Below, one piece after another: positions 34,791-42,446 of a stretch of DNA of 64,000 nucleotides. Under the pieces are notes generated by a model. It saw only the letters and a program-made list of their open reading frames with translations, was not told where the DNA came from and searched no databases. The stretch is taken from NCBI GenBank assembly GCA_944330115.1, contig CALVIN010000004.1, forward strand, positions 124,001-188,000, read 5' to 3'. How positions within the stretch are numbered: the stretch's first letter is position 1; each line of letters starts with the position of its first letter. A program made the translations under genes and the position numbers. Source of the DNA: an uncultured Clostridia bacterium. Its GTDB lineage: Bacteria; Bacillota; Clostridia; Christensenellales; Borkfalkiaceae.

Positions 34791-34803
34791 AACTTACATC
34801 CAT

Positions 34804-34834
34804 AAAGAGCCGTGCGCTTGCACGGCTCTTTATA
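34804..34834 (+). terminator. Terminator after khpA
   Basis: A 12-bp perfect stem (34804-34815 with 34820-34831), loop GCTT, whose right arm ends in the TTT tract. Confidence 0.85.
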
Positions 34835-34900
34835 AAAATAGTAAAAAAACGTAAAAATGCGCAAAAAAATAAAAAATAAATTGCGCAAAAATTGCTTTAA

Positions 34901-34938
34901 AAATAAATTAAAAAATAATTTTTATTTTAATTAAAAAT
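34901..34938. repeat. 38-bp A/T repeat, copy 2
   Basis: Identical over 38 bp to 24116-24153. It lies between the khpA terminator and a GCGGCGGCCGCCGC palindrome just before rimM. Confidence 0.9.
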
Positions 34939-34973
34939 AATTAAAATGCGGCGGCCGCCGCCATATAAATTTT

Positions 34974-35474
34974 ATGCAAAAATATCTTACCATAGCTACA
35001 ATTTTAAAGCCGCAGGGCATCCGCGGCGAAATAAAAGTTATGCCCCAGACCGACAGCGCCGAAGATATAAAGCAGTTCGGTCATGTGATAGTCGACGGCA
35101 CCGAGTATAAGGTGCTGGCGTGCAGGGCGGCGGCAGGCTTTGCCTATCTCACGCTGCGCGGCGTGCCCGACAGAAACGCCGCCGAACTTCTGCGCGGCAA
35201 GGACGTGCTCGTCGACCGCGAAGAGGCGCCCGAACTGCCCGAAGACAGGGTGTATATCGCCGACGTCGTCGGCTGCGCGCTCCTCTCGGAGGAGGGTGAA
35301 GAGCTCGGCAAGATCACCGATATCACCCCCGCGCACACCGACATATACACCGCCCTTATCGGCGGCAAAGAGGTGATGTTCCCCGCTGCCGAGGGCGTGA
35401 TAGCAAAAATCGACGCGGAGGGCGGCAAGGTCACGGTGAACAAAAAGCGCTTTTTTGAGGTGGCGCTCATCTGA
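34974..35474 (+). CDS. rimM: 16S rRNA maturation factor RimM
   Basis: A 166-aa protein that binds S19 and assists 30S head maturation. The N-terminal barrel starts YLTIATILKPQGIRGEIKV; the C-terminal PRC barrel begins near residue 95 (DRVYIADVVGCALLSEEGEELG). No Shine-Dalgarno site precedes the ATG. A TTAAAA/17 bp/TATAAA pair (34941-34969) ends 4 nt before it, hinting at a very short leader, less exactly placed than at addB or tsaE. Confidence 0.94.
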   Translation: MQKYLTIATILKPQGIRGEIKVMPQTDSAEDIKQFGHVIVDGTEYKVLACRAAAGFAYLTLRGVPDRNAAELLRGKDVLVDREEAPELPEDRVYIADVVGCALLSEEGEELGKITDITPAHTDIYTALIGGKEVMFPAAEGVIAKIDAEGGKVTVNKKRFFEVALI

Positions 35475-35516
35475 GCGCCCGCGGCGGGTATTTTGCTGCC
35501 GCAATATAAAACACCC

Positions 35517-36182
35517 ATGAATATTACCATTTTAACGCTCTTTCCCGAGATGTTCGCTCCCCTAAAGGAGAGCGTGATAGGCAGGGCGGTCGACGGCGGA
35601 AAACTCAATATAAACGTGGTGAACATACGCGACTATGCCCAAAACAAACACTTCAAGTGCGACGACTACCCCTTCGGCGGCGGCGCAGGCATGGTGATGA
35701 TGCCCCAGCCCATCGGCTCGGCGATAGAGGCCGTCGATCCCGAACATAAGGCGCACCGTATATTCATGTCGCCCCGCGGAGCGGTATTCACGCAAAGGCG
35801 GGCGGTGGAGCTTGCGGGCGAGAGCGACCTGCTCCTTCTGTGCGGCCACTACGAGGGCGTCGATCAGCGCATAATCGATATGTATATAGATGAGGAACTC
35901 TCCATAGGCGACTATGTTTTAACGGGCGGCGAGTTGCCCGCCATGGTGGTGTGCGACTGCGTGGCGAGGTATGTCGACGGCGTCATCTCCGGCGAAAGTT
36001 TAAAGGACGAGAGCTTTTCGGCCGGGCTTTTGGAGTACCCTCAATACACCCGTCCCGCCGTATATAAGGGCGTGTCGGTGCCCGAGGTATTGCTCGGCGG
36101 CAACCACGGCGAGGTGGATAAGTGGCGGCGCGAGCAGTCGCTCATCATAACAAAAAAGAACCGCCCCGACCTTTTGAAATAA
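35517..36182 (+). CDS. trmD: tRNA (guanine37-N1)-methyltransferase
   Basis: A 222-aa SPOUT methyltransferase that modifies G37 of tRNAs reading CNN codons and prevents frameshifting. Knot motifs include YPFGGGAGMVM near 57, CGHYEGVDQR near 112, and SIGDYVLTGGELPAM near 130. DEESFSAGLLEYPQYTRP-like residues follow (KDESFSAG then YPQYTRP). The ATG at 35517 is used because the family begins MNI-ILTLFPEMF; an earlier in-frame ATG has no support. There is no Shine-Dalgarno sequence; TATAAA ends 6 nt before the start. It lies 42 bp behind rimM. Confidence 0.95.
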   Translation: MNITILTLFPEMFAPLKESVIGRAVDGGKLNINVVNIRDYAQNKHFKCDDYPFGGGAGMVMMPQPIGSAIEAVDPEHKAHRIFMSPRGAVFTQRRAVELAGESDLLLLCGHYEGVDQRIIDMYIDEELSIGDYVLTGGELPAMVVCDCVARYVDGVISGESLKDESFSAGLLEYPQYTRPAVYKGVSVPEVLLGGNHGEVDKWRREQSLIITKKNRPDLLK

Positions 36183-36459
36183 GCATTTTGATTTGTATTA
36201 AATGCAGTAATTTTGCTGCTTTTTGATAGCATTTTTTGCTGCATTTTTTGCGGTATTTTAACGGAATTTTATTGCTGTTTTGCGGCGGCAAAAGTGCGTT
36301 GGTTGCGGCATATCCCGCGCCCAATCGCCAAATTCCTGCAATTTTCGCCGCCGTATGTGCCTGCTTTTTGTCTGCATTTTTTTGCAGATAAATTGCGGCG
36401 TTTTATTATATTTATTATGTATTTTTCCGCCTGCAAATTTGCGGGCGCCGTGAGGAATT

Positions 36460-37314
36460 ATGAAAGTCATCCAGTGGTTCCCCGGTCACATGACCAAGGC
36501 CATGCGCATGATGAAGGAGAGCGCGGCCCTGTGCGACGGCGCGATAATGGTGCTCGACGCGCGCTGCCCCGCCTCGTCCTTCAACGAAAAATTAAAAAAT
36601 GTGTTTGCCGGCAAGCCCGTGCTGTATGTGCTCAACAAGGCCGACCTCGCCGAGCGGGCGGAGGAGAGCGTAAAACTCGTTGCATCCAGTGGTGCGGCGG
36701 CAGTTTCATTGAACGCAACGCAGAGCGGCTGCCGCAGGCAGCTTATTTCGGCGTGCGACGCCGTCGTGCGCGAAAAGCGCGAAAGGGCGCAGGCAAAGGG
36801 GTATGAGCGCGTGTTCCGCTTTATGGTGCTCGGCGTGCCCAACACCGGCAAGAGCACGGTGATAAACCTGCTCTCCGGCTCAAAGCGCACCGTCACGGGC
36901 GACAAGGCGGGCGTAACGCGCGGCAAGCAGTGGATAAGGCTGGAGGGCTTCGAACTTTTGGATACTCCCGGCACGATGCCGCCCGCGTTTGAAAATCAGA
37001 CGTTCGCGCGCAGGCTGGCATATGTGGGCAGCATCAACGACGATATTCTCGATTTCGACGATATCGCCCTCGCATTGCTCTCCGACATGGCGCAAAAATA
37101 CCCCGCAAGGCTTGCGGAGAGGTACGGCATAACCGACTTTTCCGCGTCCCTTGCCATGCTCGACCAGGTGTGCACCCGCCGCGGCTTCGTGCTGCGCGGC
37201 GGCGACCTCGATTACGACAGGGCCTGCCGCGCCGTCGTGGACGACCTCCGAAAGGGCAGGCTGGGCCCCATACTTTTAGACAGCGCCGAAGATATCCGTT
37301 CGGCAAAATTTTAA
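36460..37314 (+). CDS. rbgA: Ribosome biogenesis GTPase RbgA (YlqF)
   Basis: A 284-aa circularly permuted GTPase that helps late 50S assembly. It begins with the QWFPGHMTKAMR helix that is diagnostic of the family. The permuted order is visible: G4 NKADL near 58, then G1 GVPNTGKST near 126, and G3 DTPGTMPP near 168. A C-terminal helical ANTAR-like region completes it. GAGG precedes the ATG. The preceding 277 bp (36183-36459) are T-rich with repeated TTTTGCTGC-like words and no gene. Confidence 0.95.
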   Translation: MKVIQWFPGHMTKAMRMMKESAALCDGAIMVLDARCPASSFNEKLKNVFAGKPVLYVLNKADLAERAEESVKLVASSGAAAVSLNATQSGCRRQLISACDAVVREKRERAQAKGYERVFRFMVLGVPNTGKSTVINLLSGSKRTVTGDKAGVTRGKQWIRLEGFELLDTPGTMPPAFENQTFARRLAYVGSINDDILDFDDIALALLSDMAQKYPARLAERYGITDFSASLAMLDQVCTRRGFVLRGGDLDYDRACRAVVDDLRKGRLGPILLDSAEDIRSAKF

Positions 37315-37382
37315 AGCGTCGGCCGCGCCGGTTGGTAATAAATTTTAAACGGCGAGCTTCAAGCGGCCGCAAATATTTGAAT

Positions 37383-37979
37383 ATGGATAAACTATTTTAC
37401 GAAAGACAGCTCCTTTCCGAAGGCTATACCGCCGTGTGCGGCGTCGACGAGGTGGGGCGCGGGCCGCTCGCGGGCCCGGTGGTGTGCGCGGCGGTGATAA
37501 TGCCGCAAAACGCCGTGATAGAGGGCGTAGACGACAGCAAAAAGCTCTCGGCAAAAAAGCGCGAGGCGCTCGATGTGCTCATTCGACAAAATGCGATTGC
37601 CTACGCAATATGTCGCATCGAACCGCAGGTGATCGACGAGATAAACATATTGGAGGCCACCAGACTGTGCATGAAAAATGCCGTCGAAAGCCTTGCGGTT
37701 TTGCCCGGCTTCGTACTCACCGACGGCAACATGACGCTCGATATCTCCATACCCCAGCGCTCGCTCATAAAGGGCGACAGCCTGTGCTACTCCATAGGCG
37801 CCGCGTCGATAATCGCCAAGGTATACAGGGATAAAATTATGGATGAATATGCGCTTACATACCCGCAGTACGGCTTTGAAAAAAACAAGGGCTACGGCAC
37901 GGCGGCGCACATAGCCGCCATAAAAGAAGCGGGCATATGCCCCATTCACCGCAGGAGCTTCACAAAAAAATGGATATAA
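37383..37979 (+). CDS. rnhB: Ribonuclease HII
   Basis: A 198-aa enzyme that removes ribonucleotides from DNA-RNA hybrids. The DEDD residues are in GVDEVGRGPLAGP (Asp and Glu near residues 20-21), TDGN near 117 and VYRDKIMDE. The start at 37383 agrees with the family N-terminus; no Shine-Dalgarno site is visible, and longer in-frame starts lie within rbgA. Its end overlaps yraN by 10 nt. Confidence 0.95.
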   Translation: MDKLFYERQLLSEGYTAVCGVDEVGRGPLAGPVVCAAVIMPQNAVIEGVDDSKKLSAKKREALDVLIRQNAIAYAICRIEPQVIDEINILEATRLCMKNAVESLAVLPGFVLTDGNMTLDISIPQRSLIKGDSLCYSIGAASIIAKVYRDKIMDEYALTYPQYGFEKNKGYGTAAHIAAIKEAGICPIHRRSFTKKWI

Positions 37980-38332
37980 AGGGCGTAAAGCGGTTCAACC
38001 GCAAAAAGGGCATGCGCGGCGAAAGGCTGGCGGCAAAATATTTAAAGCGCTGCGGCTATAAAATAGTCGAGCGCAACTTCAAGTGCCCCTTCGGCGAGGT
38101 CGATATAATTGCAAGGCAGGGCGATGTGCTCGCCTTTGTCGAGGTAAAGGCCCGCTCGTCGGAAGATTACGGCACGCCCTCGCAGGCGGTGAACAGGCAG
38201 CGCATGGAGCGCTACATAAACGCCGCCCGCTTCTACTTTTCGGGCAGAGAGATTGATTGCACCGTCCGCTTCGACGTGATAGAGGTGGAGGGCAAAGAGG
38301 TAAACCATATAATATCGGCATACACGACATAG
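37970..38332 (+). CDS. yraN: YraN/UPF0102 endonuclease-like protein
   Basis: A 120-aa Holliday-junction-resolvase-like fold protein. The nuclease-type motif is GEVDIIARQGDVLAFVEVK (about residues 43-61), with a preceding RGERLAAKYLKRCGYKIVERN. It is regularly next to rnhB in Firmicutes, but its biological role is not established. The ATG at 37970 is taken because AGGAG lies 12 nt upstream; an in-frame ATG at 37937 would add 11 residues. A palindromic element begins at its stop codon. Confidence 0.88.
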   Translation: MDIKGVKRFNRKKGMRGERLAAKYLKRCGYKIVERNFKCPFGEVDIIARQGDVLAFVEVKARSSEDYGTPSQAVNRQRMERYINAARFYFSGREIDCTVRFDVIEVEGKEVNHIISAYTT

Positions 38333-38814
38333 TTCACAAATTTTTTGTGCGGGCCGCGCGCAAAAAATTTCGTGATCTGAGGGGCCCTTCTCGCGCGGCG
38401 GGCGGTATAGTACCGCCGCGCTCGGTCACCGCTCGGGCTTGCGTTTGCCCTCGCTCATCTCACAATGCGCAAACAGCGCGTGTGTGCTGTTTGCAGAAGT
38501 GCATTGTTCGTCCCTCTTCGCGCGACCTTAAGGGCCCACGGAGCGTATAGTCGCGCGAATTCACCCTGCTCAGGCGCAGGTATGCGCAAATTGGGGCCTG
38601 CTGCGGCGGGAAACCCGCCTTGCGACATTATTTATTTTGGGAATAACCCCTCTTCGCCTTCGGCTCACCTCCCCTCGAAGGGGAGGTATTTTTTGCCGCA
38701 TTTGTCACCTCCCCTTTGAGGGGAGGAATTAAAGGTGGGGTTTCATCGCTCAGAAAAGGACGGTGTAAATATTGTATTGCGCTTGACGGCTGAAATAAAT
38801 TCAGCCTTGCGCAA
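38333..38814. repeat. Palindromic MITE-like element, copy B (inverted)
   Basis: It is the reverse-complement counterpart of copy A: it starts with the long hairpin (38333-38373, core GCGGGCCGCGCGC). It contains two CCTCCCC...GGGGAGG hairpins near 38668 and 38707, and ends with the TTGCGC...GCGCAA hairpin (38777-38814). About 150 bp near 38375-38520 are not found in copy A. No gene seen. Confidence 0.85.
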
Positions 38815-39015
38815 TGTTATTTCTAAACAAATAAACGTCGCAAGCAGGGTTTCCCTGCGCCGCAGGACTCTATTTGCTGCGGCCAGCAGGCTCACTGGAG
38901 GTGAATGGCGGCATTTCTAATAATCGGGGGCCCTAAAAAATGCCGCCAGAGGAACTTAGTTCCTCAAGCTCACGAAATTTTTTGCGCGCGGCCCGCGCAA
39001 AAAATTTGTGAACCC
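38815..39015. repeat. Palindromic MITE-like element, copy C (partial)
   Basis: It matches the second half of copy A in direct orientation (GTCGCAAG.AGGGTTTCCCTGC... to the terminal hairpin at 38969-39013). Together with copy B it makes an inverted pair with the same long hairpin at both outer ends, about 680 bp long, between yraN and rplS. Confidence 0.8.
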
Positions 39016-39064
39016 GGGGTGTGTCACAATTTTCACAAAAATACAAAAAACGGTGTAAAATAGC

Positions 39065-39093
39065 TTGCCTTTTTGCGCGGGCTTTGGTAAAAT
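39065..39093 (+). promoter_or_regulatory. Promoter of rplS
   Basis: TTGCCT (39065-39070), a 17-bp spacer and TAAAAT (39088-39093). A second possible set, TTCACA/18 bp/TAAAAT, lies at 39032-39061. rplS therefore looks independently transcribed. Confidence 0.55.
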
Positions 39094-39182
39094 ACCGCGT
39101 GTATTGAACATTCGGGGGCGGTCCTCTGCAAAAATGCGCAAAAATGCGCCTGCACGAACGCTCTTTCCAGGAGGTCAAAGAT

Positions 39183-39527
39183 ATGAAAGGTCTTGTTGAA
39201 GCAATCGAAAAGGAAGGCATGAAAGAGAGCGTGCCCGCGTTCAACGTTGGCGACACCGTAAGGGTGGGCTTCAAGGTTATCGAGGGTACCAAGGAGAGGA
39301 TCCAGAACTTCGAGGGCGTTGTTATCGCCAAGAAGCACGGCGGCATCAGGGAGAGCTTCACCGTAAGAAGGCTCTCGTTCGGCGTCGGCGTAGAGCGTAC
39401 TTTCCCCGTTCACTCGCCCAAGATTGCGTCTATCACCGTGGTTAAGCGCGGCAGGGTAAGGAGGGCTAAGCTCTACTACCTTCGCGGTCTCACCGGTAAG
39501 GCTGCTAAGATTCAGGAAATTAAATAA
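39183..39527 (+). CDS. rplS: Ribosomal protein L19
   Basis: A 114-aa 50S protein at the 30S-50S interface. Diagnostic stretches are [31 protein letters not shown] and [17 protein letters not shown]. The ATG at 39183 has AGGAGG 9 nt upstream; an in-frame ATG at 39144 lies ahead of the ribosome site and is not used. In the usual Firmicutes order rplS follows trmD directly; here it sits after yraN, beside repeat elements, with its own promoter and terminator. Confidence 0.96.
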   Translation: MKGLVEAIEKEGMKESVPAFNVGDTVRVGFKVIEGTKERIQNFEGVVIAKKHGGIRESFTVRRLSFGVGVERTFPVHSPKIASITVVKRGRVRRAKLYYLRGLTGKAAKIQEIK

Positions 39528-39532
39528 GCCAT

Positions 39533-39562
39533 AAAAGAACCTGCCATGCGGGTTCTTTTTTT
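39533..39562 (+). terminator. Terminator after rplS
   Basis: A 12-bp stem with one G-U pair (39533-39544 with 39548-39559), running into TTTTTTTT. Confidence 0.88.
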
Positions 39563-39613
39563 ATATTGCGCACAAGTCACGCATTTTGCCGCGCCAAAAA
39601 GTATTTTTATATC

Positions 39614-39642
39614 TTGCGCGAGGGGCGCCGAGCGTGTATAAT
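39614..39642 (+). promoter_or_regulatory. Promoter of the comM-dprA unit
   Basis: TTGCGC (39614-39619), a 17-bp spacer and a perfect TATAAT (39637-39642), leaving a leader of about 105 nt before comM. Confidence 0.7.
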
Positions 39643-39753
39643 ATATAATATAGTGTATACAGCGCGGCGGACTTTTGCCGCACTGATGAGGGAAATCAAA
39701 AGATAAGGGCGCGCGTTTTAAGCCTTTTTAAGGCGCCGCCGCAAGGGGGAAGT

Positions 39754-41280
39754 ATGCTTTCAAAGGTGATAAGTTTTGCATTGAACGGGCTGGAGGGCGT
39801 GCCCGTGGAGGTGGAGACCGATATTAACAAGGGGCTCGTTTCATACGACCTCGTCGGCCTGCCCGACGCCGCCGTAAAGGAGAGCAAAGAGCGCGTGCGC
39901 TCGGCGGTAAAGAACAGCGCCATGCGCTTCCCCGTAACAAAAATAACGGTAAACCTCGCCCCTGCCGACATAAAAAAGGAGGGCTCGCACTACGACCTCC
40001 CCATCGCCGTCAGCATATTAAAGGCAAGCGATCAGCTGCCGTTCAACACCGACGGCACGGTATTTTTGGGCGAACTTGCGCTCGACGGCGCGCTGCGTGC
40101 CGTTACGGGCATACTGCCCATGCTCATATCGGCAAAGGCCAAGGGCTTTTCGCGCTTTATAGTGCCCGCCGCCAACGCCAACGAGGCCAGCTTTATTGAG
40201 GGCGCCGAGGTGTATGCTTTAAAGTCGCTCAAAGAGGTGGCGGAGCTTATCTCGGGCGAGCGCGTATTTTCGCCCGTCGCCCACCGCAGTTACGATTCGG
40301 TCAGGCGCGAAAGAAAGTACGACTGCGACCTCTCGTTCGTAAAGGGGCAAAAGGTGGCAAAGCGCGCGCTGGAGATAGCCGTCGCGGGCGGCCATAATAT
40401 ACTGCTTGTAGGGCCTCCCGGCACGGGCAAGACCATGCTCGCCCGCTGCATACCCACGATAATGCCCGATATGACATTCGAGGAGGCGCTCGAAGTCACT
40501 AAAATACACTCCGTCGCGGGCGAACTTTCTGAGGAGGGCATAGTAACGCTCCGCCCCTTCCGCACGCCCCACCACACGGCCACGACGGTATCGCTCTGCG
40601 GCGGAGGCGGTTCGCGCGTGCGCCCGGGCGAAATATCCAAGGCGCACGGCGGCTTGCTCTTTTTGGACGAACTGCCCGAGTATTCGCGTTCCGCGCTCGA
40701 GGCGCTGCGCCAGCCGCTCGAGGACAGAAAGATAACTATAACGCGCGCGGGCGGCACGGCCACATTCCCCGCCGACTTCATGCTGTGCGCCAGCATGAAC
40801 CCCTGCCCGTGCGGCAACTACGGCTCGGCAGAGCTGGTATGCACCTGCACCCCCGCGCAGATAAAGCGCTACCGCTCCAAAATATCTGGCCCGCTGCTCG
40901 ACAGGATAGATCTGCAGGTGGAGGTGGACTCGGTCAAGTACGACGACCTGATATCAGATCGACCCGAGGAGGGCAGTGCGGCCGTAAAGGCGCGCGTAGA
41001 GGCCGCCCGCGCCATTCAGCGCGAGCGCTTTGCGGGCGACGGCATACGCACCAACGCCAACATGGGCGAGCGGCAGCTTAAAAAATACTGCGCCCTCTCG
41101 CCCGAGTGCGAGGCCGTTTTAAGGCGTGCGTTCGAAAGTCTGCACCTCTCGGCGCGCGCCCGTTCGAGGATAATAAAGGTGGCGCGCACGATAGCCGACC
41201 TCGACTATTCCGCAGACATAGGCACGCGGCATATTCTGGAGGCGGCGTCATACCGCAGTTTCGACGGTGACGATCTATGA
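39754..41280 (+). CDS. comM: ComM/YifB-family AAA+ ATPase
   Basis: A 508-aa Mg-chelatase-like AAA+ protein. An N-terminal Lon-like domain (about residues 1-165, including DLPIAVSIL) is followed by Walker A GPPGTGKTMLAR near 218, Walker B GGLLFLDELPEY near 297, and a C-terminal Mg_chelatase_C region with CPCGNYGS. ComM is a branch-migration helicase that extends donor DNA during natural transformation. It overlaps dprA by 4 nt, linking two transformation proteins; no other competence gene is in the window. AGGGGG precedes the ATG. Confidence 0.93.
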   Translation: MLSKVISFALNGLEGVPVEVETDINKGLVSYDLVGLPDAAVKESKERVRSAVKNSAMRFPVTKITVNLAPADIKKEGSHYDLPIAVSILKASDQLPFNTDGTVFLGELALDGALRAVTGILPMLISAKAKGFSRFIVPAANANEASFIEGAEVYALKSLKEVAELISGERVFSPVAHRSYDSVRRERKYDCDLSFVKGQKVAKRALEIAVAGGHNILLVGPPGTGKTMLARCIPTIMPDMTFEEALEVTKIHSVAGELSEEGIVTLRPFRTPHHTATTVSLCGGGGSRVRPGEISKAHGGLLFLDELPEYSRSALEALRQPLEDRKITITRAGGTATFPADFMLCASMNPCPCGNYGSAELVCTCTPAQIKRYRSKISGPLLDRIDLQVEVDSVKYDDLISDRPEEGSAAVKARVEAARAIQRERFAGDGIRTNANMGERQLKKYCALSPECEAVLRRAFESLHLSARARSRIIKVARTIADLDYSADIGTRHILEAASYRSFDGDDL

Positions 41281-42347
41281 GACAATATTCCGACCGCGAG
41301 CGCGAGGCGATAATTTTAGACAGCTTCGAAGAACTCACCTATAAGGCCAAGTTCGAGGCAACGGACGGCTTTTCCTCCCCGCGCCCGCTCAAAAAATACT
41401 GCGATTTTTTGATTAAAACGCTCGGCGAGAGCGTATATAATAAAATAAGAGGTCTTTTTTATTCACGGGAATACGCAGACGGCGTGCTCGCTGCGCTTGA
41501 AAGGCGGGGAATTAAGTGCGTCACATACTTTTCAGATGAGTATCCCGATAAGTTGAAGTCCATTCCCGCTCCGCCCTTAATTCTCTATTGCAGGGGCAGG
41601 ACGGAGCTGTTATCTTCCCGCTGTTTCGGCGTAGTTGGCTCCCGCCGCACCCTTCCCAACATCTTAAAGGAGTGCAAAAAGATAAGCGGCGAGCTCTCGC
41701 AAAAGTTCACTATAGTTTCGGGCACGGCCGACGGCGCCGATACTGCCGCCGCCGAGGGCGCTTTAGAGAGCGGCAACATCATCATGGTATGCGCCCAGGG
41801 GCTTGCCCACATATACCCCGCGGGCAGCGCAAAACTGTATAAAGACGTTGCGGCGCGCGGGCTGATAATAAGCGAACAGCGCCCGTCCGTTCCCGCATAC
41901 GGCTATCTTTTTCCCGTGCGCAACAGGCTTATAGCCGCCCTCTCCGAAGGTGTGCTAGTAGTCTCTGCGGGCGCAAAGAGCGGCGCTTCGATAACCGCCG
42001 AATATGCCTTCGAATACGGCAAAGACGTGTTCTGTTTTCCCTATTCTCTCGGCGTTCCGTCGGGCGTCGGCTGCAACCGCCTCATCAAAAAAGGCGCCTA
42101 CCTTGCGGAAAATATACTTGACATTTCCCGCGCGTTTGGGTTAGACTTTACTGAAAAAAAGTGTCCGCCGCTCACCGAAAGGGAGCGCGAGGTATTGGAG
42201 GCCATCGCCGAAATCGGCGACGCGCACATCTCGCAGATAGCCGCAAAACTCGGCTGCAACGGGTTTGAACTGCTTGCCGAGCTATCCTCGCTTGAGGTAA
42301 AGGGGCTTATATCCCGCCTCGGCGGAAACAGATATGCAAAGCTATAG
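41277..42347 (+). CDS. dprA: DNA processing protein DprA
   Basis: A 356-aa protein that loads RecA onto incoming single-stranded DNA. The Rossmann-like core includes VVGSRR near 115, SGTADGADTAAAEGAL near 146, and FPVRNRLIAALSEGVLVVSAGAKSGA (shown here by its motif PVRNRLIAALS near 212). GVPSGVGCNRLIKKGA follows near 262, and a C-terminal winged helix (LTEREREVLEAIAEIG) begins near 298. It overlaps the comM stop (ATGA), so translation is coupled. Confidence 0.94.
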   Translation: MRQYSDREREAIILDSFEELTYKAKFEATDGFSSPRPLKKYCDFLIKTLGESVYNKIRGLFYSREYADGVLAALERRGIKCVTYFSDEYPDKLKSIPAPPLILYCRGRTELLSSRCFGVVGSRRTLPNILKECKKISGELSQKFTIVSGTADGADTAAAEGALESGNIIMVCAQGLAHIYPAGSAKLYKDVAARGLIISEQRPSVPAYGYLFPVRNRLIAALSEGVLVVSAGAKSGASITAEYAFEYGKDVFCFPYSLGVPSGVGCNRLIKKGAYLAENILDISRAFGLDFTEKKCPPLTEREREVLEAIAEIGDAHISQIAAKLGCNGFELLAELSSLEVKGLISRLGGNRYAKL

Positions 42348-42446
42348 CGCAAAACGGCCGCACGGCGCGGCGTGCGCAGAACAAAAAATACGAAGATATG
42401 AGCGCGTGCACCTCACGCGGGAATTTCGTTGGAACAAGGTGTTTTT

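Noticed and set aside
36213-36806. 197-residue plus-strand frame overlapping rbgA
   Set aside because: The rbgA frame is fully supported by GTPase motifs; this one is its out-of-frame shadow plus T-rich spacer.
38257-38920. Frames of 61-97 residues in the yraN-rplS spacer
   Set aside because: They run through hairpins of repeat copies B and C with no ribosome sites.
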